Shown here: piece by piece, positions 23,090-35,869 of the stretch
Numbering within the stretch: position 1 is the first letter of the stretch
Layout of the letters: every line of letters starts with the position of its first letter
Assembly (NCBI RefSeq): GCF_029168945.1
Contig: NC_083601.1
Span: 73,583,595-73,647,594 of the forward strand
Direction of reading: 5' to 3'
DNA length: 64,000 nt
Origin: Cannabis sativa
Lineage: Eukaryota; Streptophyta; Magnoliopsida; Rosales; Cannabaceae
Translations under genes and position numbers: made by a program
The notes under the pieces: model-generated
Told to the model about the DNA's origin: nothing
The model's input: the letters and a program-made list of their open reading frames with translations, nothing else
Database searches by the model: none

Positions 23090-26000
23090 AGCTCATTGTT
23101 TAAAATGTATTTTCTTTATTATTCTAATAAATAAATCTCATTAAATTCTAAATTAAGAATTAAAATTCAAAATAAGAATTTAATATAATATTTATAAAAT
23201 TATACTTAGATGGTGATTGAAATAAAATAAATTATTTCCATCTTAGTAATAATCTTAAATATAAATATTAAGGAAATTAATTTAAGTTGAATTAAATAAA
23301 TAATTAGCAACTTAAAAATTTCCTTTGAGAATATATTTATTGGGCTCGAAAATTTAAAGTATATAAAAATACAATTTTCGAAAATAATAAAAAATAGAAA
23401 AGAAATACTTCAAGCAAAAATATCATCTATCTAGATTTTCTTTGACTAGTTAATTCAATTTCTAATAATATATATATATATATTTTAAATTCATTTATTT
23501 AAATTAATCAATTAAATGAAAAAATCATTGATTGAAGTTGGTCCAAGAATTAATTAAAATAAATAATTAATTTATAACTCAATCTATTTTTCAAAAATTC
23601 GAAAATATTGCATAATTAAAATGCAAATTTCGAAATTGATTAATAAAATAAAGAAAAATATATATATTGAAAATTATTTAAATTTAAGTTGAAAAATTAA
23701 ATTTCAACCTAAAAATAATTTTCTATTTAATTAAGTGTCATGAAAAATAAATAAATATTTAAGTATCATGATGAAAATCAACTTAGATATTTAGATTTTT
23801 CAAGTTAATTAAATGTATTAAATTCAAGAAATAAATAATTAAGTGTAGAGAAGGCTTAATTATTAATTTCTATTTAATACTAGGAAAAATATACTTAATA
23901 AAATTGTACCAAAATTAATTATTTAAATAATTAATTTCACAAAAGTATAATATTTTCCTTTTTAAATATTAGAAATAATAAGTAGTCTAGAAATTACTAT
24001 CTAGAAAATATCTTATTTGACTAAGTATCTTTTCAAAATTTGAAAAATATCTAATTTAAGTTATATACAAAAAATCTAAAACTTAAATAATTTTAAATCT
24101 AGATTTAATTAAATATCACAAATTAAGTTGTAACCGCTTAATTTGAAGATATCTTTTAAAGTTAATATTTGAAAAGATATTAACCAAAAAATATCTAAGA
24201 TATTCCATTTCAAGTTAATATTTGAAAAGATATTAACTTAAAAAATATCTTAAGAATCTTTAATAACTAATGCCTAAGATTCCTCAACTTGATTTAAAAT
24301 TTAAATCAAATATTCAAATTTAAGTTAGTTAAGAAAAATCAGTTGATACAACTAATTTATAACTTAAATAGGAATATTTAATTAAATAAGCTCCAGAAAG
24401 AATCTAGTTAGTTAAAATTCTATATTTAATTAAATACAAGAAAAATACAAATAGTTTATCTAGAAATAATATCTAAACTAAAAGTGTTTTTCTTAAAATT
24501 AACTTTAAAATATTAAAATGAAAAATAAATTTTCATATATTTTAAAAGTTAATTATGTTGCTAATTCAATTTTATTAGGTCAAACTAATATAATTAACCT
24601 AGTACAGTTATTCAAATCAGGCAAATGGGCCTTCACAATTGGGGTAGTTCATGTGAGGGGGTGCTGGGTTCAGTATGTCGTACCCACTTCTATGGCTCCC
24701 AACTCTCACACAAGGCCCAAAAGAGAGGAATTTAACCTTAAAATGAATAACTGTTATTAATTGAATAGGTCCAATAACTAAATGGACCTAAATAAAATCT
24801 ATCATGGTGTGACATTTTATTTAGCAACAACCTATATGCATCTATATAATAAAATAAACATATAGGCTCACACAGGCACACTTTGGATGGATCCTATCAT
24901 GTTGCTAGGTCATACACATATGAAAGAAGATTGTAAGATTTACCTGTTACAAATTATTAACTTGACCAAGGGAGCCATCAGATCATTAGATCTGGCAAAA
25001 AGTAACCATGGCTATTTGCAATCAAGTAATAATAGGTTTTTAAAACTTACACACAAGCTAAAAACACATACTCCTGCAACAAGGTTAGCTGGATAGTTGG
25101 ATGTAGGATTTATTTAATTTTAAATAAATAATTTCGAAAAATAAATAATTAAAAAAATATTTTACTTAATTTCGAAAAAATAAAAAAAAATAAAAAAAAA
25201 TTTAATTAAATTTCGAAAAAAAATAAAAAATAAATTTAAATTTCGAAATTATTTAAAAATATATATTTAAAATTAAACCTACATTTTGAAAAATTAGGTT
25301 TCAACCAACCTAAATATCATTTCAAAATTTGCTAACTACTTTTAAAAATTAAATGTTATTTTATAAATAAAAATTAAATAAAAAATAGAAAAGATAAATG
25401 AAATATCTTTTCAGATATAAAATAACAAAATTTAAAAGTTAGCATAATATCTTATATCTATTTAAAATTACATGATTATAAATATCTTATTTTAAATTTA
25501 AATAAGGTCAAAATATCTAAAAAGATTTAATTAAAAAATCTTAAAAGATAAGATATTTTTAAAATATCTTAAAAGATAAGATATTTTTAAAATATCTTAA
25601 AAGATATTATAAATATCTTATAAAATCTGACCTTAAATTTAAAAAAATATAATCAAATTTAAAAATAAGATAGATTTTTAAGCAAAAAGATAAATACTAA
25701 TTCTATTCAAATTCAAATTACACTAATATCTTGAATTAAATTAAAAAAAAAAATTAAATTAATTCAAAATGATAATTAGAATTGAATTAGGAATAGTAAT
25801 AGTATATATACAAAACCATACAAAAAATTGGAAGTTAATTCCATGAAAAAGTATCAAAAATTGAAGAAAAAAGAAAAAATTCGAAACTGTACGGACAGTT
25901 CTGCGATCGCAGGAAAATATCAGCACAGGCCCGATTTTGTCAAATCTTCAAAAAATCATAACTAATTCAAATAAAATCCAAATTGAGTTCTGTAAAAGGC

Positions 26001-26192
26001 TAACTTGCTTAATTTTTTCCATACTATCCAATAAAAATAATTCCAGAAACGAAATCACAATTATTTTTTACAAAAATTTCACAAACATAAATCAATCATC
26101 AAATAACACTCAATACAACATGATACCATCCAAAGAACATACAGACAATCGTTTTAAAGTCCAAATTACATGTAAGTAAATCAATTACCATG
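23090..26192 (-). other. C leader, AT-rich, non-coding
   Basis: About 3.1 kb without coding signal. It contains a conserved GC-richer block at 24615-24725, a small AT-rich tandem array of AATATCTTAAAAGATAAGAT units at 25540-25620, and the perfect palindrome CTGCGATCGCAG at 25901-25912, about 280 bases from the primer site. Confidence 0.75.
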
Positions 26193-26204
26193 GCTCTGAT
26201 ACCA
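26193..26204 (-). promoter_or_regulatory. C primer-binding site, initiator tRNA-Met
   Basis: TGGTATCAGAGC on the minus strand, two bases from the 5' LTR. Confidence 0.95.
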
Positions 26205-26206
26205 GT

Positions 26207-28117
26207 TGTTGGGAATTATTTTACCAGGATCTTAGATCTACTCACAAGTATGTTTATTAACATCCTAAATATGAACTTTCTAAAACGATAAATTAAACAC
26301 ATATAAAGTTAAGAAAACCTTACATTGATGCAGCGGAATAAATGTCTCCTTCCACTCAGATCTCTAACCCTTGATTCCTTTCTGTAGCAGAGTATAATCA
26401 AGATCTGAGCCCGAATCTCCTTCTTCTTCAAGCTTTGATCCTTCACAGTCTTCCAATCTATGATTGAGTTACTGCTTGCTGTGTGTGGGCACTTACTCTT
26501 TCACTAGGGTCACGAAAAAGATGAAGGGAAAAGAGAGAGAGGTATTTCGGCCAAGGTAGAAAGTGGGAAAGGCTCAGTTTTCTGAAGAGAGAAATTTCTG
26601 TCAGAAAGCTAATGAAAGCATGTGAAATTTGACTGAGCCATCATTTTCTATTTATAGGCAACTACTAGGTCTAGGTTTAGAATTATTTGGTATTGAAATA
26701 ATGAAAATATTAATTTGAAAAATCTAATTAAGTGGCCGGCCTAGGTGTTGTAATGGGCCTCACTTAATTTTGCAATTTTATCAAATTTTATCTCTATTTT
26801 CTCAAAAACGCCAATTTTCCAATTCTAACCTTTTAAATGCCAAAACTAATTATTTAATAACTAAAATACATTATTAAATAATATTGTCATTTAATTTAAT
26901 TATTAATTAGACATATAAAGTCTATTAATAAATAAATAAACCTAGAAAACTCTTTTCCTTACAATTTCACCTCTGCTTAGTGAAAATTCATAAAATTAGA
27001 CATAGTCTAACTTTAGAATTATGATTGATCAATCACGAATCAATTAATGAGTCTTACAAGCAGAATGTTCTCAACTAGAATGGGGACCATGGATCTATAT
27101 GCTGAGCTTCCAATAAGTGAACCAAATTTACCAAGTAAATTCCTACTTATTAATTCTTCGTTGAATCCACTCTTAGAACTTAGAATTGCACTCTCAGACT
27201 TATATAGAGCATATTGTATGTTTCACGATACCAATATACTATCTCATTTAACCATTGTTATAATCTTATTGTGATTTAAAGATCCTCTATATAGATGATT
27301 TACATCGAGATGGGATTTCTTTACCGTTCTCACCCCTCAATGTATTTTGCCCCTTAAAACACTTAGCTACCTCTAAATGGTGTTTAGTGATCTAATAATT
27401 AGTCAGTTAAACAAGAGCTCATCCATTTACTTCTATTTGCTAAGCTCGAAGGGAATCATCACTTAACTTCTATACACCAGTAGAAGCTATAGATTCCATA
27501 TTTATGTTCAGCACTCCCACTCAATCATACTATCATGTTCTCGAAATATACGTATCACCCTGACCCGAAAGTAGGCTTAACTAATAAATCTAAGACCATG
27601 AATAGCACTCCTGAGTTGAGCCTAAGCATATCAGGATTTAGATTCTTTTCAATCTTAAGATCAACTACTGATATTGACTTGGAAAGATATGTATAACGGT
27701 AAGTTTGTAATATCTTAACTTAGTTGCAATATCGGTATAGTCCAATGTATACTCCATACATTCGAAACTAGTATACTTTACTAATATCCTGGAAAGAACA
27801 TAACACTTACTCCAAGTGTAAGTACACATCATCGCTGATTATCACATTAGTGTAAATCCAATAACACTGATGAAACAGGGACCAAAACTTTTGATTCATA
27901 CGATCACAATCACATTCCACTGTGTTGACGATACTGTAATTGTGAATAAACATATGATCTGGATTTAACTGATTTTGTGTGTATGAATGTAATAAACATA
28001 TTAAACATGTTAAACCATTAGCATGTAAAATTCATGCAAACATCAATCACTTCAAATTTCTTATATTGATAACTAATCAGATTGTAAAGAGTTTTATTTA
28101 GGGCATAAAACCCAACA
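26207..28117 (-). repeat. C 5' LTR
   Basis: 1911 bp. The TATA box CCTATAAATAG is at 26648-26658 (minus). It carries the common variant CTGTAGCAG where the 3' LTR has TACGTAGCG. Confidence 0.95.
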
Positions 28118-28122
28118 GGACC

Positions 28123-29463
28123 GTCCCATAGTCATTAGATAAGAAAGTGTTTGTTTAAACAAATACTACTTTTCTAAGAAAATGACTAAGTAGCAAATAA
28201 AGGAGATATTATTTTTCTTGATTCCAAAAGTGTTCTATCCTCTTATTCTTTACAAGATGATCCCACTGCCTCTGTTGTCTTGACACAACCGAAGAGGTCA
28301 ATACCATGTAGTTTTCTTAGACATAATTCACGGTACCTTGTCGTAGTGGGAGGGTTTTGAAGGAACTCACTCTTCTTATGACTTGGAAGAAACTAGTGAT
28401 TAAAATCCATTGTGAGTTTAAACAAGTAATGGATTGTCAAGATAAGAAACTAAGAAGAAAAGCCAATAGAACTATGATTTGATCCATTCACATGGAGTAA
28501 CCTAAAGTTTTCTATTACAAGGACATAAAAGCAAATTTTCGTTAATAAGTCTATTCAATGGACTTAACAAAACTTCCTGTTCCTAGTATTATAGGTTTGA
28601 GTTTATCTAAACCTATGGCTAATGGTATACCTGGTAATTACTTACTCTAATGCAAGCAACTTACTTTAGTAAGATGCTGAAGCATTCTCTTTTTAATGGC
28701 AATCTATAGAAGCCTCTCGACTTCGAGGCATAGATTTTATTTATCTGAGGAAAAGTCTCAACTATTCAAGAAGAGATAAAGCCATGAAAGAATTTCTTAA
28801 ATCAACAGTGAGAGGTCTCAGATATGCTTTAGTATGCCTTAGACTAGACACCTGCTGTTGAGTGGGAGTAATGAGTAGGTATCAGATTAATCCAGGAGGG
28901 GAACATTGGAAGACAATCAAGTAAATCTTAAGATTAAGAAGAGGAACTATATGTTAGTCAATAAGGGTGTGTTTAAAACTCTTAGACTACACCACATCAG
29001 ATTTCGAGACTTGCCTTTTTGCTAGAAAGTCTGCTGATAGGATGGTGATTACTATGGGGGTAAAGTAGTGATTTTGGAGAAGTGTAAAAACCTATCTGAA
29101 GTCTCTAGGTCTACCAGAGAGAGACTGAATGTTAAAGATGCAGGAAAGGTACTTATTCAGTCTAAGGAAAGTTCTATACATTTGTGGCACCGTTCCAACT
29201 TGTCTTAACTACTAGTGTTATTTCCTGATTAACCAAAAAGTAGTTGCCAAAAGTATAGAATCCAGTATCCCAAGAGAGTAGACATATAGAGAGGAATTTC
29301 ACAATATCAAGGATTTTCTGATTAAGGAAGAGTAATGGTGGAGAAAAAGGTTGTGGTTAATTCAACCTGTCAGATCCTATTACGAGGAGTATACTACTAC
29401 TACACTTGATTTGTATATCAAGGTGTTGAGATTATTTGAAATGCACATCTTGTTTTATATTAG
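28123..29463 (+). mobile_element. Element D, internal fragment 3 (right of C)
   Basis: D continues after the C target duplication and leads into the D polypurine tract. It is distantly alignable to G 55900-56800, for example in the GAGTGGGAG and GGGAACATT blocks. No open frame with known domains is present, and stops occur in all frames. Confidence 0.75.
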
Positions 29464-29477
29464 TGCAAGTGAGAGTT
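29464..29477 (+). promoter_or_regulatory. D polypurine tract
   Basis: TGCAAGTGAGAGTT before the LTR, one base different from G (TGCAAGTGGGAGTT). Confidence 0.8.
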
Positions 29478-31354
29478 TGTTGGGTTTTGTGCCCTAAATA
29501 AAACTCATTTCAATATAATAAGATTTACTTATTAATAAAGATCAGAAATAACATTTTATGTTGCATGGTTCACATGATTTATTTCATGATTATATGCATA
29601 TAATGTATGAATTCTATTTAAGTCCAGAACATATGAATTTGTTAATGCTTAGAGTGTTGTCAGCACAGTGTAATATAATCTTAATTATATGTTCGAAAGT
29701 TTATTCCCTGATTTGTCAGTTCACTGGATTTAGACTGGCATGATATAATCAGCAATAGGTATTCTTACACCTTGGATAAGCGTTATGTCCTTTCCAGGGC
29801 ATTGGCAAAGTTTACCAGTATCGGATGTATGGAGTATACATCGGAAGGGACCGATATTGAACTTTGATTAGATTTGTTAAAAATTTACCGTAATATCCAT
29901 TCAATTCAATATCACATGTTGATCCTAGATCAAATGATCTTAATCCTGATATGATTAGGTTCGATCTCAAGAGTATTATACATGTTCTTTGATTTGTTAG
30001 TTAAGCCTACTTTTGGGTCAGGGTGATACGTACATTTTGGGAACATGATAGTATAATTGAGTGGGAGCGCTAACATAAATATGGAGTCTATAAGTTCTAT
30101 AGGAATTTAGAAGTGAAACGATGATATCCTTCGAGCTTGGCTAAATAGAGATAAATGGTGGAGATCTCATTTCACTTCGTTGAAATATCATTTATACGGA
30201 GCTAAGTGTTTTAAGGATAAAATACATTGAAGGTGTAACGGTAATTTAGTGCCTATTCAATGTAGATCATCTATTAGAGGGTCATTGATCAAATTAGGAT
30301 TATAACAATGGATAACTAATAGCGTATCTATATCGTGGAACATATAGAGTGTTCTATATAACTGAGAGTGTAATTTCATGTTCTAAGTGTGGATTCAATA
30401 AGGAATTAATAAGTTAGGGAATTTACTTGGTAAATTCGGTTCGACTTATTGGAAGCTCGGTTATATAGGCCCATGGTCCCCTTACTAGTTGAGACCATAC
30501 TGCTTGTAAGACTCAGTTAATTGATTTTAATTAATCAATTATAATTCTAAAGTTAGACTATGTCTAGTTTATGAATTTTCACTAAGCAAGGGCGAAATTG
30601 TAAAGAAAAGAGATTCTAGGTTTTATTTATTAATTAAGAGACTTTATATGTCTAATTAATAAATATATTAAATTACAATATTATTTAATAATTAATTTTT
30701 AGTTATTAAATAATTGGAATTGACATTTAAATGGTTAAAATTGGAAATTTGGCATTTTTGAGAAAATGGGATTGAAAAATAACAAAATGGCAAAATTGCA
30801 AAGTGAGGCCCATTATCCCCTATATGGCCGGCGACTTTGTATAGGATTTACCATTTATATTTTTCATTATTTTAATGCCATACAATTCTAACCTAAACCT
30901 AGATGGCATTCTATAAATAGAAAGTGTTGGCTTCAGGAAACTAAGACTTGCATCTTATTTTCTCTCAAAGAAAACCTGATTCCTAGCCGCCTCTCTCTTC
31001 TCTTTTCTTCTCTTCAAATTTCGAAATAGCCTTGAGTGACTGGGTAGTGCCCACACACATCAAGTGGTATCTCAATCATAGTGTGGAAGATTGTGAAGAA
31101 TCCAATCAACAAGAAGGAGATTCAGCATCAAAGGAAGGAGAGAAAGAGATCCAGGTTCAGATCTTGGTGATCCTCTGCTACAGAAAGGAATCAAGGGCTA
31201 GAGATCTGAATGGAAGGAGTCATTATATTCCGTTGCACCCAATGTAAGGTTTTCTAACTTTATATGTGTTTATTTCATTATTTTAGAATTCATATTAGGA
31301 TATTATTGAAACATACTTGTTAGTAAATCTAGATCCTGGTAAAATATTTCCAAC
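29478..31354 (+). repeat. D 3' LTR
   Basis: About 1.88 kb, starting TGTTGGGTTTTGTGCCC and ending CCAAC with the last A changed or lost. A TATA box CTATAAATAG is at 30911-30920. It is closer to solo LTR I than to the C, G and H LTRs, so D and I form a second LTR subfamily. Confidence 0.85.
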
Positions 31355-32520
31355 CTCCATCTACTCGCTCTCACGGCTGCTCAGCCTTAGCCTTGCCCTT
31401 ACCTACACATGGAAATAGCAACTGTGAGTCAACATACTCAGTAAGAAAAGCATAACATAAAACATAACAATATCCCGGGTTATAATCAGGCGCCCATACA
31501 CCCAGCCATAACCCTAACTGAGTTAGGAACGTTCTTGACAAAGTATGACTAACTGTGAATCCAGCCTATACTCAGTACTCTAGTCGTCCTGATGTGGTAG
31601 CAGATAGCTTATACTATCCAATAGCCTAGCATATATTTGTTGGCATCTCGGTGCATCTCTATGTACACCTCACCGATGCCCTGACATGCTAATCTGATGG
31701 CTATAGATTTGCCTATTCTGATGGGAACTAACATGTACGCCAAACATGTATAAACATATGCATAGCATTATATGAATCTTACCTTGTTTCTGAATTCAAG
31801 TGTGTCGGCCAACTTGAGTGGAACAACTGCTCAACAAATTACAGGCCCCTAAATCACATTGATCATAACATGGATAAGTGACACGCTAAACCACAACCGG
31901 GGACTTAGGTTTTAAACCAAAAACCTACCTGTTGTAAGTTAACATGGTAGTACCCTAAACTAACAGGGAGTTAACCAGCCAAGGTTCTAAAACTAACACG
32001 AATCGACAACACAAAATTTTTGGGGAACCAGCAGCAAAATCAGGTTAACTGGTTTTACAGGGCCTGTTAAACTGGTTAACCAATTTACACCATAAAATCC
32101 CCAAAATTCCAAAACCTAACCAAATCGATTCCAATTCTTACCAAACCTTCTAGACCTGCATATTATACCCAATAGACATATTCCAAGTAATAAAATAATT
32201 ATACAAGCTCAGAATCAAAAATCACCATTAAAGAGCCAAGCTTGAGTTCTAAAACTCAAAGCTTGCTCAAACAACACCACAACTCTTAAATCATCTTCAA
32301 TTTAACATAATTAACCTCAAATTAACTTCAGAACACAAAATCATATAGCCCTAAAAGCTACAGAACACTACCATATAAAATCATGAAAAACTTAAACTTA
32401 AAGCTTAAGAAATTACTAAAAGAAAGGCTAAAGTATCTTACTTAGAGTTGAATCACAAAAAGCTTGCTATACTCTACTGAATTGCAGCTGAAAAATCCCC
32501 AAATGTTGCTAAACCTCCAA

Positions 32521-32605
<85 letters not shown>

Positions 32606-33087
32606 GAGAGAGAAGTTGAATTTCTAAGTTTTTTTTATTTTTGGTTAAAATAAAATAAATCCAATACTTATCTAATAAATTAAAGGATACAAATCAGAAT
32701 AAAATATCTAACTAAAGTCCACTAAAGGACAAGGAATTTATTGGCCAAAAGACCATTCTACCCTCATTTATGCTACAAAGTCTCAAAGTCACCTAGGAAT
32801 ATTTTGGACATTTACCACCTTGAATAATTCTCGACATTCCCAATATCTAATTATATTGCCCTGCTATACTAAAAATACTAAAATGTGATTCTAATGGCCA
32901 AACGCCGCATTCCAATGTTGTCGGGCATAAAACATGCAAAAATATGAAATTCCATATATGACATGTATAATGCATTTTGAATTTAAAAAAATCTTCGTAA
33001 AATAATAATTCATAACTAATATGCAAGTTTCATAATTAAACCTTATTTATTTAATAATTTCTAAATCAAAGTTAACCGATCTTTACA
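31355..33087 (-). mobile_element. L: Ty3/gypsy LTR remnant, distant relative of A and B
   Basis: On the minus strand it starts TGTAAAGATCGG (33087), near the TGTAATGACC start of A. It contains GCCCGACAACATTGG where A has CTCGGCGACAACGG, GGCCGACACACTTGAATTC where A has GGCCAGCACACTTGAATTC, and near 31400 a GTGTAGGTAAGGGCAAGGCT match to the A LTR 3' part. It is cut at 31354 by D, and its other part is not in the window. It is much diverged, so it is older than A and B. Confidence 0.75.
32522..32601. repeat. (GA)n microsatellite
   Basis: About 40 GA units inside L. They lie where the A LTR has a short TCTCTCTCTTTCC tract on the opposite strand, so the array probably grew from that tract. Confidence 0.95.
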
Positions 33088-33329
33088 GAGTGGGTCGGTG
33101 CTTCTCGCTTCAGGAGACGCGACCAACGCGGAGCTACCTCAATCGTCTCCTTGATTTTTGTAGATAGTTGAAGTCTGATTTTTATGATAATATCCTACTA
33201 TTTTTGTGGGTTGACAACTTTCTTTGAGCCTTCCATGGGATTTGAACATTTGAAAGAGTTATTGACGACAAGGGTATCTTATGGGTGTGACATGGTCGTC
33301 GACCACCTTTGGGGATAAAGCCCATACTT

Positions 33330-33451
33330 GGGGTCAATACCCCCGAGACCCAAATTGAGGGGGGCGACAATCGTCATCGTGGGGTGATCCCCCGAAACCC
33401 AACTTGAGGGGGGTGACAATCATCACCTCGGGGTGACCCCCCGAGACCCCT
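33330..33451. repeat. G/C-run minisatellite 1 in M, about 50-bp unit
   Basis: Units start GGGGTCAATACCCCCGAGAC (33330), GGGGTGATCCCCCGAAACCC (33381) and a partial GGGGTGACCCCCCGAGACCC (33430). Each has complementary G and C runs able to fold. Confidence 0.85.
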
Positions 33452-33566
33452 TGTTCGTTGTCAGTAGTGATAGTGTAATGTGGATGTCTCCATATACCTT
33501 TGAGAATGTCATTGTGTCTATGGTAAAATGCATGACCTGTACCATGAGGGTGTAGGGGGTAGTGGT

Positions 33567-33710
33567 ATACCCCTAGACTAACCTTTTAGGGGGGATAAGG
33601 GTGTACCCCTAGGTTAACCCCCTTGGGGTTAAGGGGGTACCCCTAGACTAAACCCCATATAGTTCATTGTAGTTGAGGTAGGGGTAGTAGTATATACCCC
33701 CCAGACTAGT
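33567..33710. repeat. G/C-run minisatellite 2 in M
   Basis: TACCCCTAG(A/G)(C/T)TAA-like motifs lie at about 33567, 33604 and 33638, with a variant near 33693, separated by G-runs. Confidence 0.75.
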
Positions 33711-33761
33711 TTGACTATCATAGGTGTGTGGTGATCGTTCATTCCGCTTACGAGAGTATTA

Positions 33762-35648
33762 TGTTGGAAATTATTTTACCAGGATCTTAGATCTACTCAC
33801 AAGTATGTTGATTAACACCCTAAATATGAACTTCTAAAACGATGAAATAAACACATGTAAAGTTTTGTAAACCTTACATTGGGTGCAGCGGAATATAATG
33901 ACTCCTTCCGTTCAGATATCTAGCCCTTGATTCCTTTCTGTAGCAGAGCATTATCAATATCTGAACCTGGATCTCTTTCTCTCCTTCTTTAGTGCTGAAA
34001 CTCCTTCTTGCTGAAAGTCTTTCTTCACGATCTTCCTCACTATGATTGAGGTATCACTTGCTGTGTGTGGGCACTACTCTAATCACTAAGTATTTCGAAA
34101 TCTTAAGGAAGAAGGGAGAGAGAGAGAGTGGGCGGCCAAGGTAGAGAGAGAAGGCTCAGGTATTTCTGAATGAGAAGTGTAGAAATTTTTAGTGTAAATT
34201 TCCTAAAGCCTTCACTATCTATTTATAGCATTCCACTAGGGATAGGTTTGAATTATTTGGCATTAAAATAATGAACATATCAGTTTGAAAAACCATCCCA
34301 AGTGGCCGACCATGTTGTGTAATGGGCCTTACTTGGATTTTGCAGTTTTCACAAATTTTATTTCTATTTTCTCAAAAATGCCAATTTTCACATTCAACCA
34401 TTTAAATGCCAATTCTAATTATTTAATAACTATAAATAATTATTAAATAATATTTTCATTTATCATATTTATTAATTGAACCATAGAAAGTATCATAATT
34501 AACAAATATGCCTCTAAAACTCTTTCTTTACAATTTCGACCTTACTTAGTGAAAAATTTACAAATAGACATAGTCTAATTTGAGAATTATAATTGATTAA
34601 TCAAAACCAATTATACGAGTCTTACAAGCAATATTATCTCAACTAGTGGGGGGACCATGGGTCTATATAACCGAGCTTCCAATAAGCAAATCAAGAATTT
34701 ATAACCTAAATTCACTGACTTATTAATTCTTCGTTGAATCCATGCATAGAACTTAGAATTGCACTCTCAATATATAGAATGCTCTATATGTTCCACCATA
34801 TAGACACATCATTAGTTATCCATTGTTATAATCCTAATTTGATCAATGATCCTCTATATGAATGATCTACACTGTAAAGGGATTAGATTACCGTTACATC
34901 CTACAATGTATTTAATCCTTAAAACACTTAACCCCGTATAAATGATATTTCAGCTTATGTGAAATGAGATCTTCACCATTTATTTTCGTTTGGTCAAGCT
35001 CGAAGGAGATCATCCTTTACTTACTATTCGCCAGATAGAAGCTATAGATTCCATGTTTATGTTAGCGCTCCCACTCAATTGCACTACCGTGTTCCCAAAA
35101 TGTACGTATCACCCTGACCCAAAAGTAGGCTTAACTAACAAATCAAAGAACACGAATAGCCTCTTGAGATTGAGCCTAATCATAACAGGATTAAGATCAT
35201 TTGATCTAGGATCAACTAGGCGATATTGACTTGAATAGATATTACGGTAAGTTTAATAAATCTAAGTCAAAGTTTAATATCGATCCCTTCTGATGCATAC
35301 TCCATGCATCCAACCTGAGCTTTACTTTAACCAATGCTCTGGAAAGAACATAGCATTTCTCCAAATGCAAGTAAACTCTGTTGTAGATTATCATATCAGT
35401 AAAACCCTGTGTCTGATAAATCTAGGAAACTTTATTCACATAGTCATGTTTACTTTCCAATATGTTGACAACACAATAAACAGGATCAAGTATGTGAAAA
35501 GGGTTTCAGATGAATTTGTACATTATGTACATATAATCATGAAATAAATCATGTGAACCATGCAACATTAAATGTTATTTCTGATCTATATTAATAAGTA
35601 AATCTGATTATATTGAAATGAGTTTTATTTAGGGCATAAAACCCAACA
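33762..35648 (-). mobile_element. Solo LTR I, D-subfamily
   Basis: 1887 bp, TGTTGG to CCCAACA, with perfect target duplication TATTA (33757-33761 and 35649-35653). The TATA box is on the minus strand at 34218-34228. No internal sequence is present, so it is a product of LTR-LTR recombination. Confidence 0.93.
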
Positions 35649-35869
35649 TATTAGTCCATCATTTTTCCTCCTGTGGATCGCTCACCTTACTCAAGCTAGG
35701 GGTAAAGGTGACCGTCTGACTTTCACTCAAACGGTCATGACACCCTTCATGGTCAACGGTCATTCCAACGGCCATGACTTTACATATTCTTCATTAATTT
35801 AGTCTTGGTATTTTCGTGCCACGTGTTGCTACTCTTGACACGACATCGTCGTTAAAATTTGGGTAAACA

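Larger units (their letters stand above)
17958..28117 (-). mobile_element. Element C: complete gag-only copia-like LTR element (TR-GAG-like)
   Basis: 10160 bp with LTRs of 1910 and 1911 bp that start and end as TGTTGGG...CCCAACA, and a perfect 5-bp target duplication GGACC (17953-17957 and 28118-28122). On the minus strand the order is 5' LTR (26207-28117), primer site, non-coding leader of about 3.7 kb, gag (22549-21689), about 1.8 kb non-coding, polypurine tract, 3' LTR (17958-19867). No protease, integrase, RT or RNase H is visible, so it depends on enzymes from elsewhere. The LTRs differ at fewer than about 20 sites by eye, implying recent insertion. It interrupts D. Confidence 0.95.
33088..35869 (-). 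mobile_element. M: unclassified GC-rich LTR-like unit, interrupted by I
   Basis: On the minus strand it begins TGTTTACCCAAATTT at 35869, directly after LINE coding sequence, so it looks inserted in the LINE. It is interrupted by solo LTR I and bordered on the left by L. About 890 bases of its own remain. It has unusual G/C-run minisatellites at 33330-33451 and 33567-33710. No open frame with known domains is visible. An LTR is my best guess from the TG start; a DNA element is possible. Confidence 0.45.

Noticed and set aside
31032..31247. Plus-strand frame in the D 3' LTR
   Set aside because: It lies downstream of the LTR TATA box in a region likely to be transcribed, but has no homology and is not kept intact across all the related LTRs.
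33088..33300. rRNA-like or organelle-derived GC-rich insert
   Set aside because: No recognisable rRNA or plastid motif; the GC bias is explained by the M repeats.
34990..35547. Open frames in solo LTR I
   Set aside because: Antisense frames within an LTR without domains.
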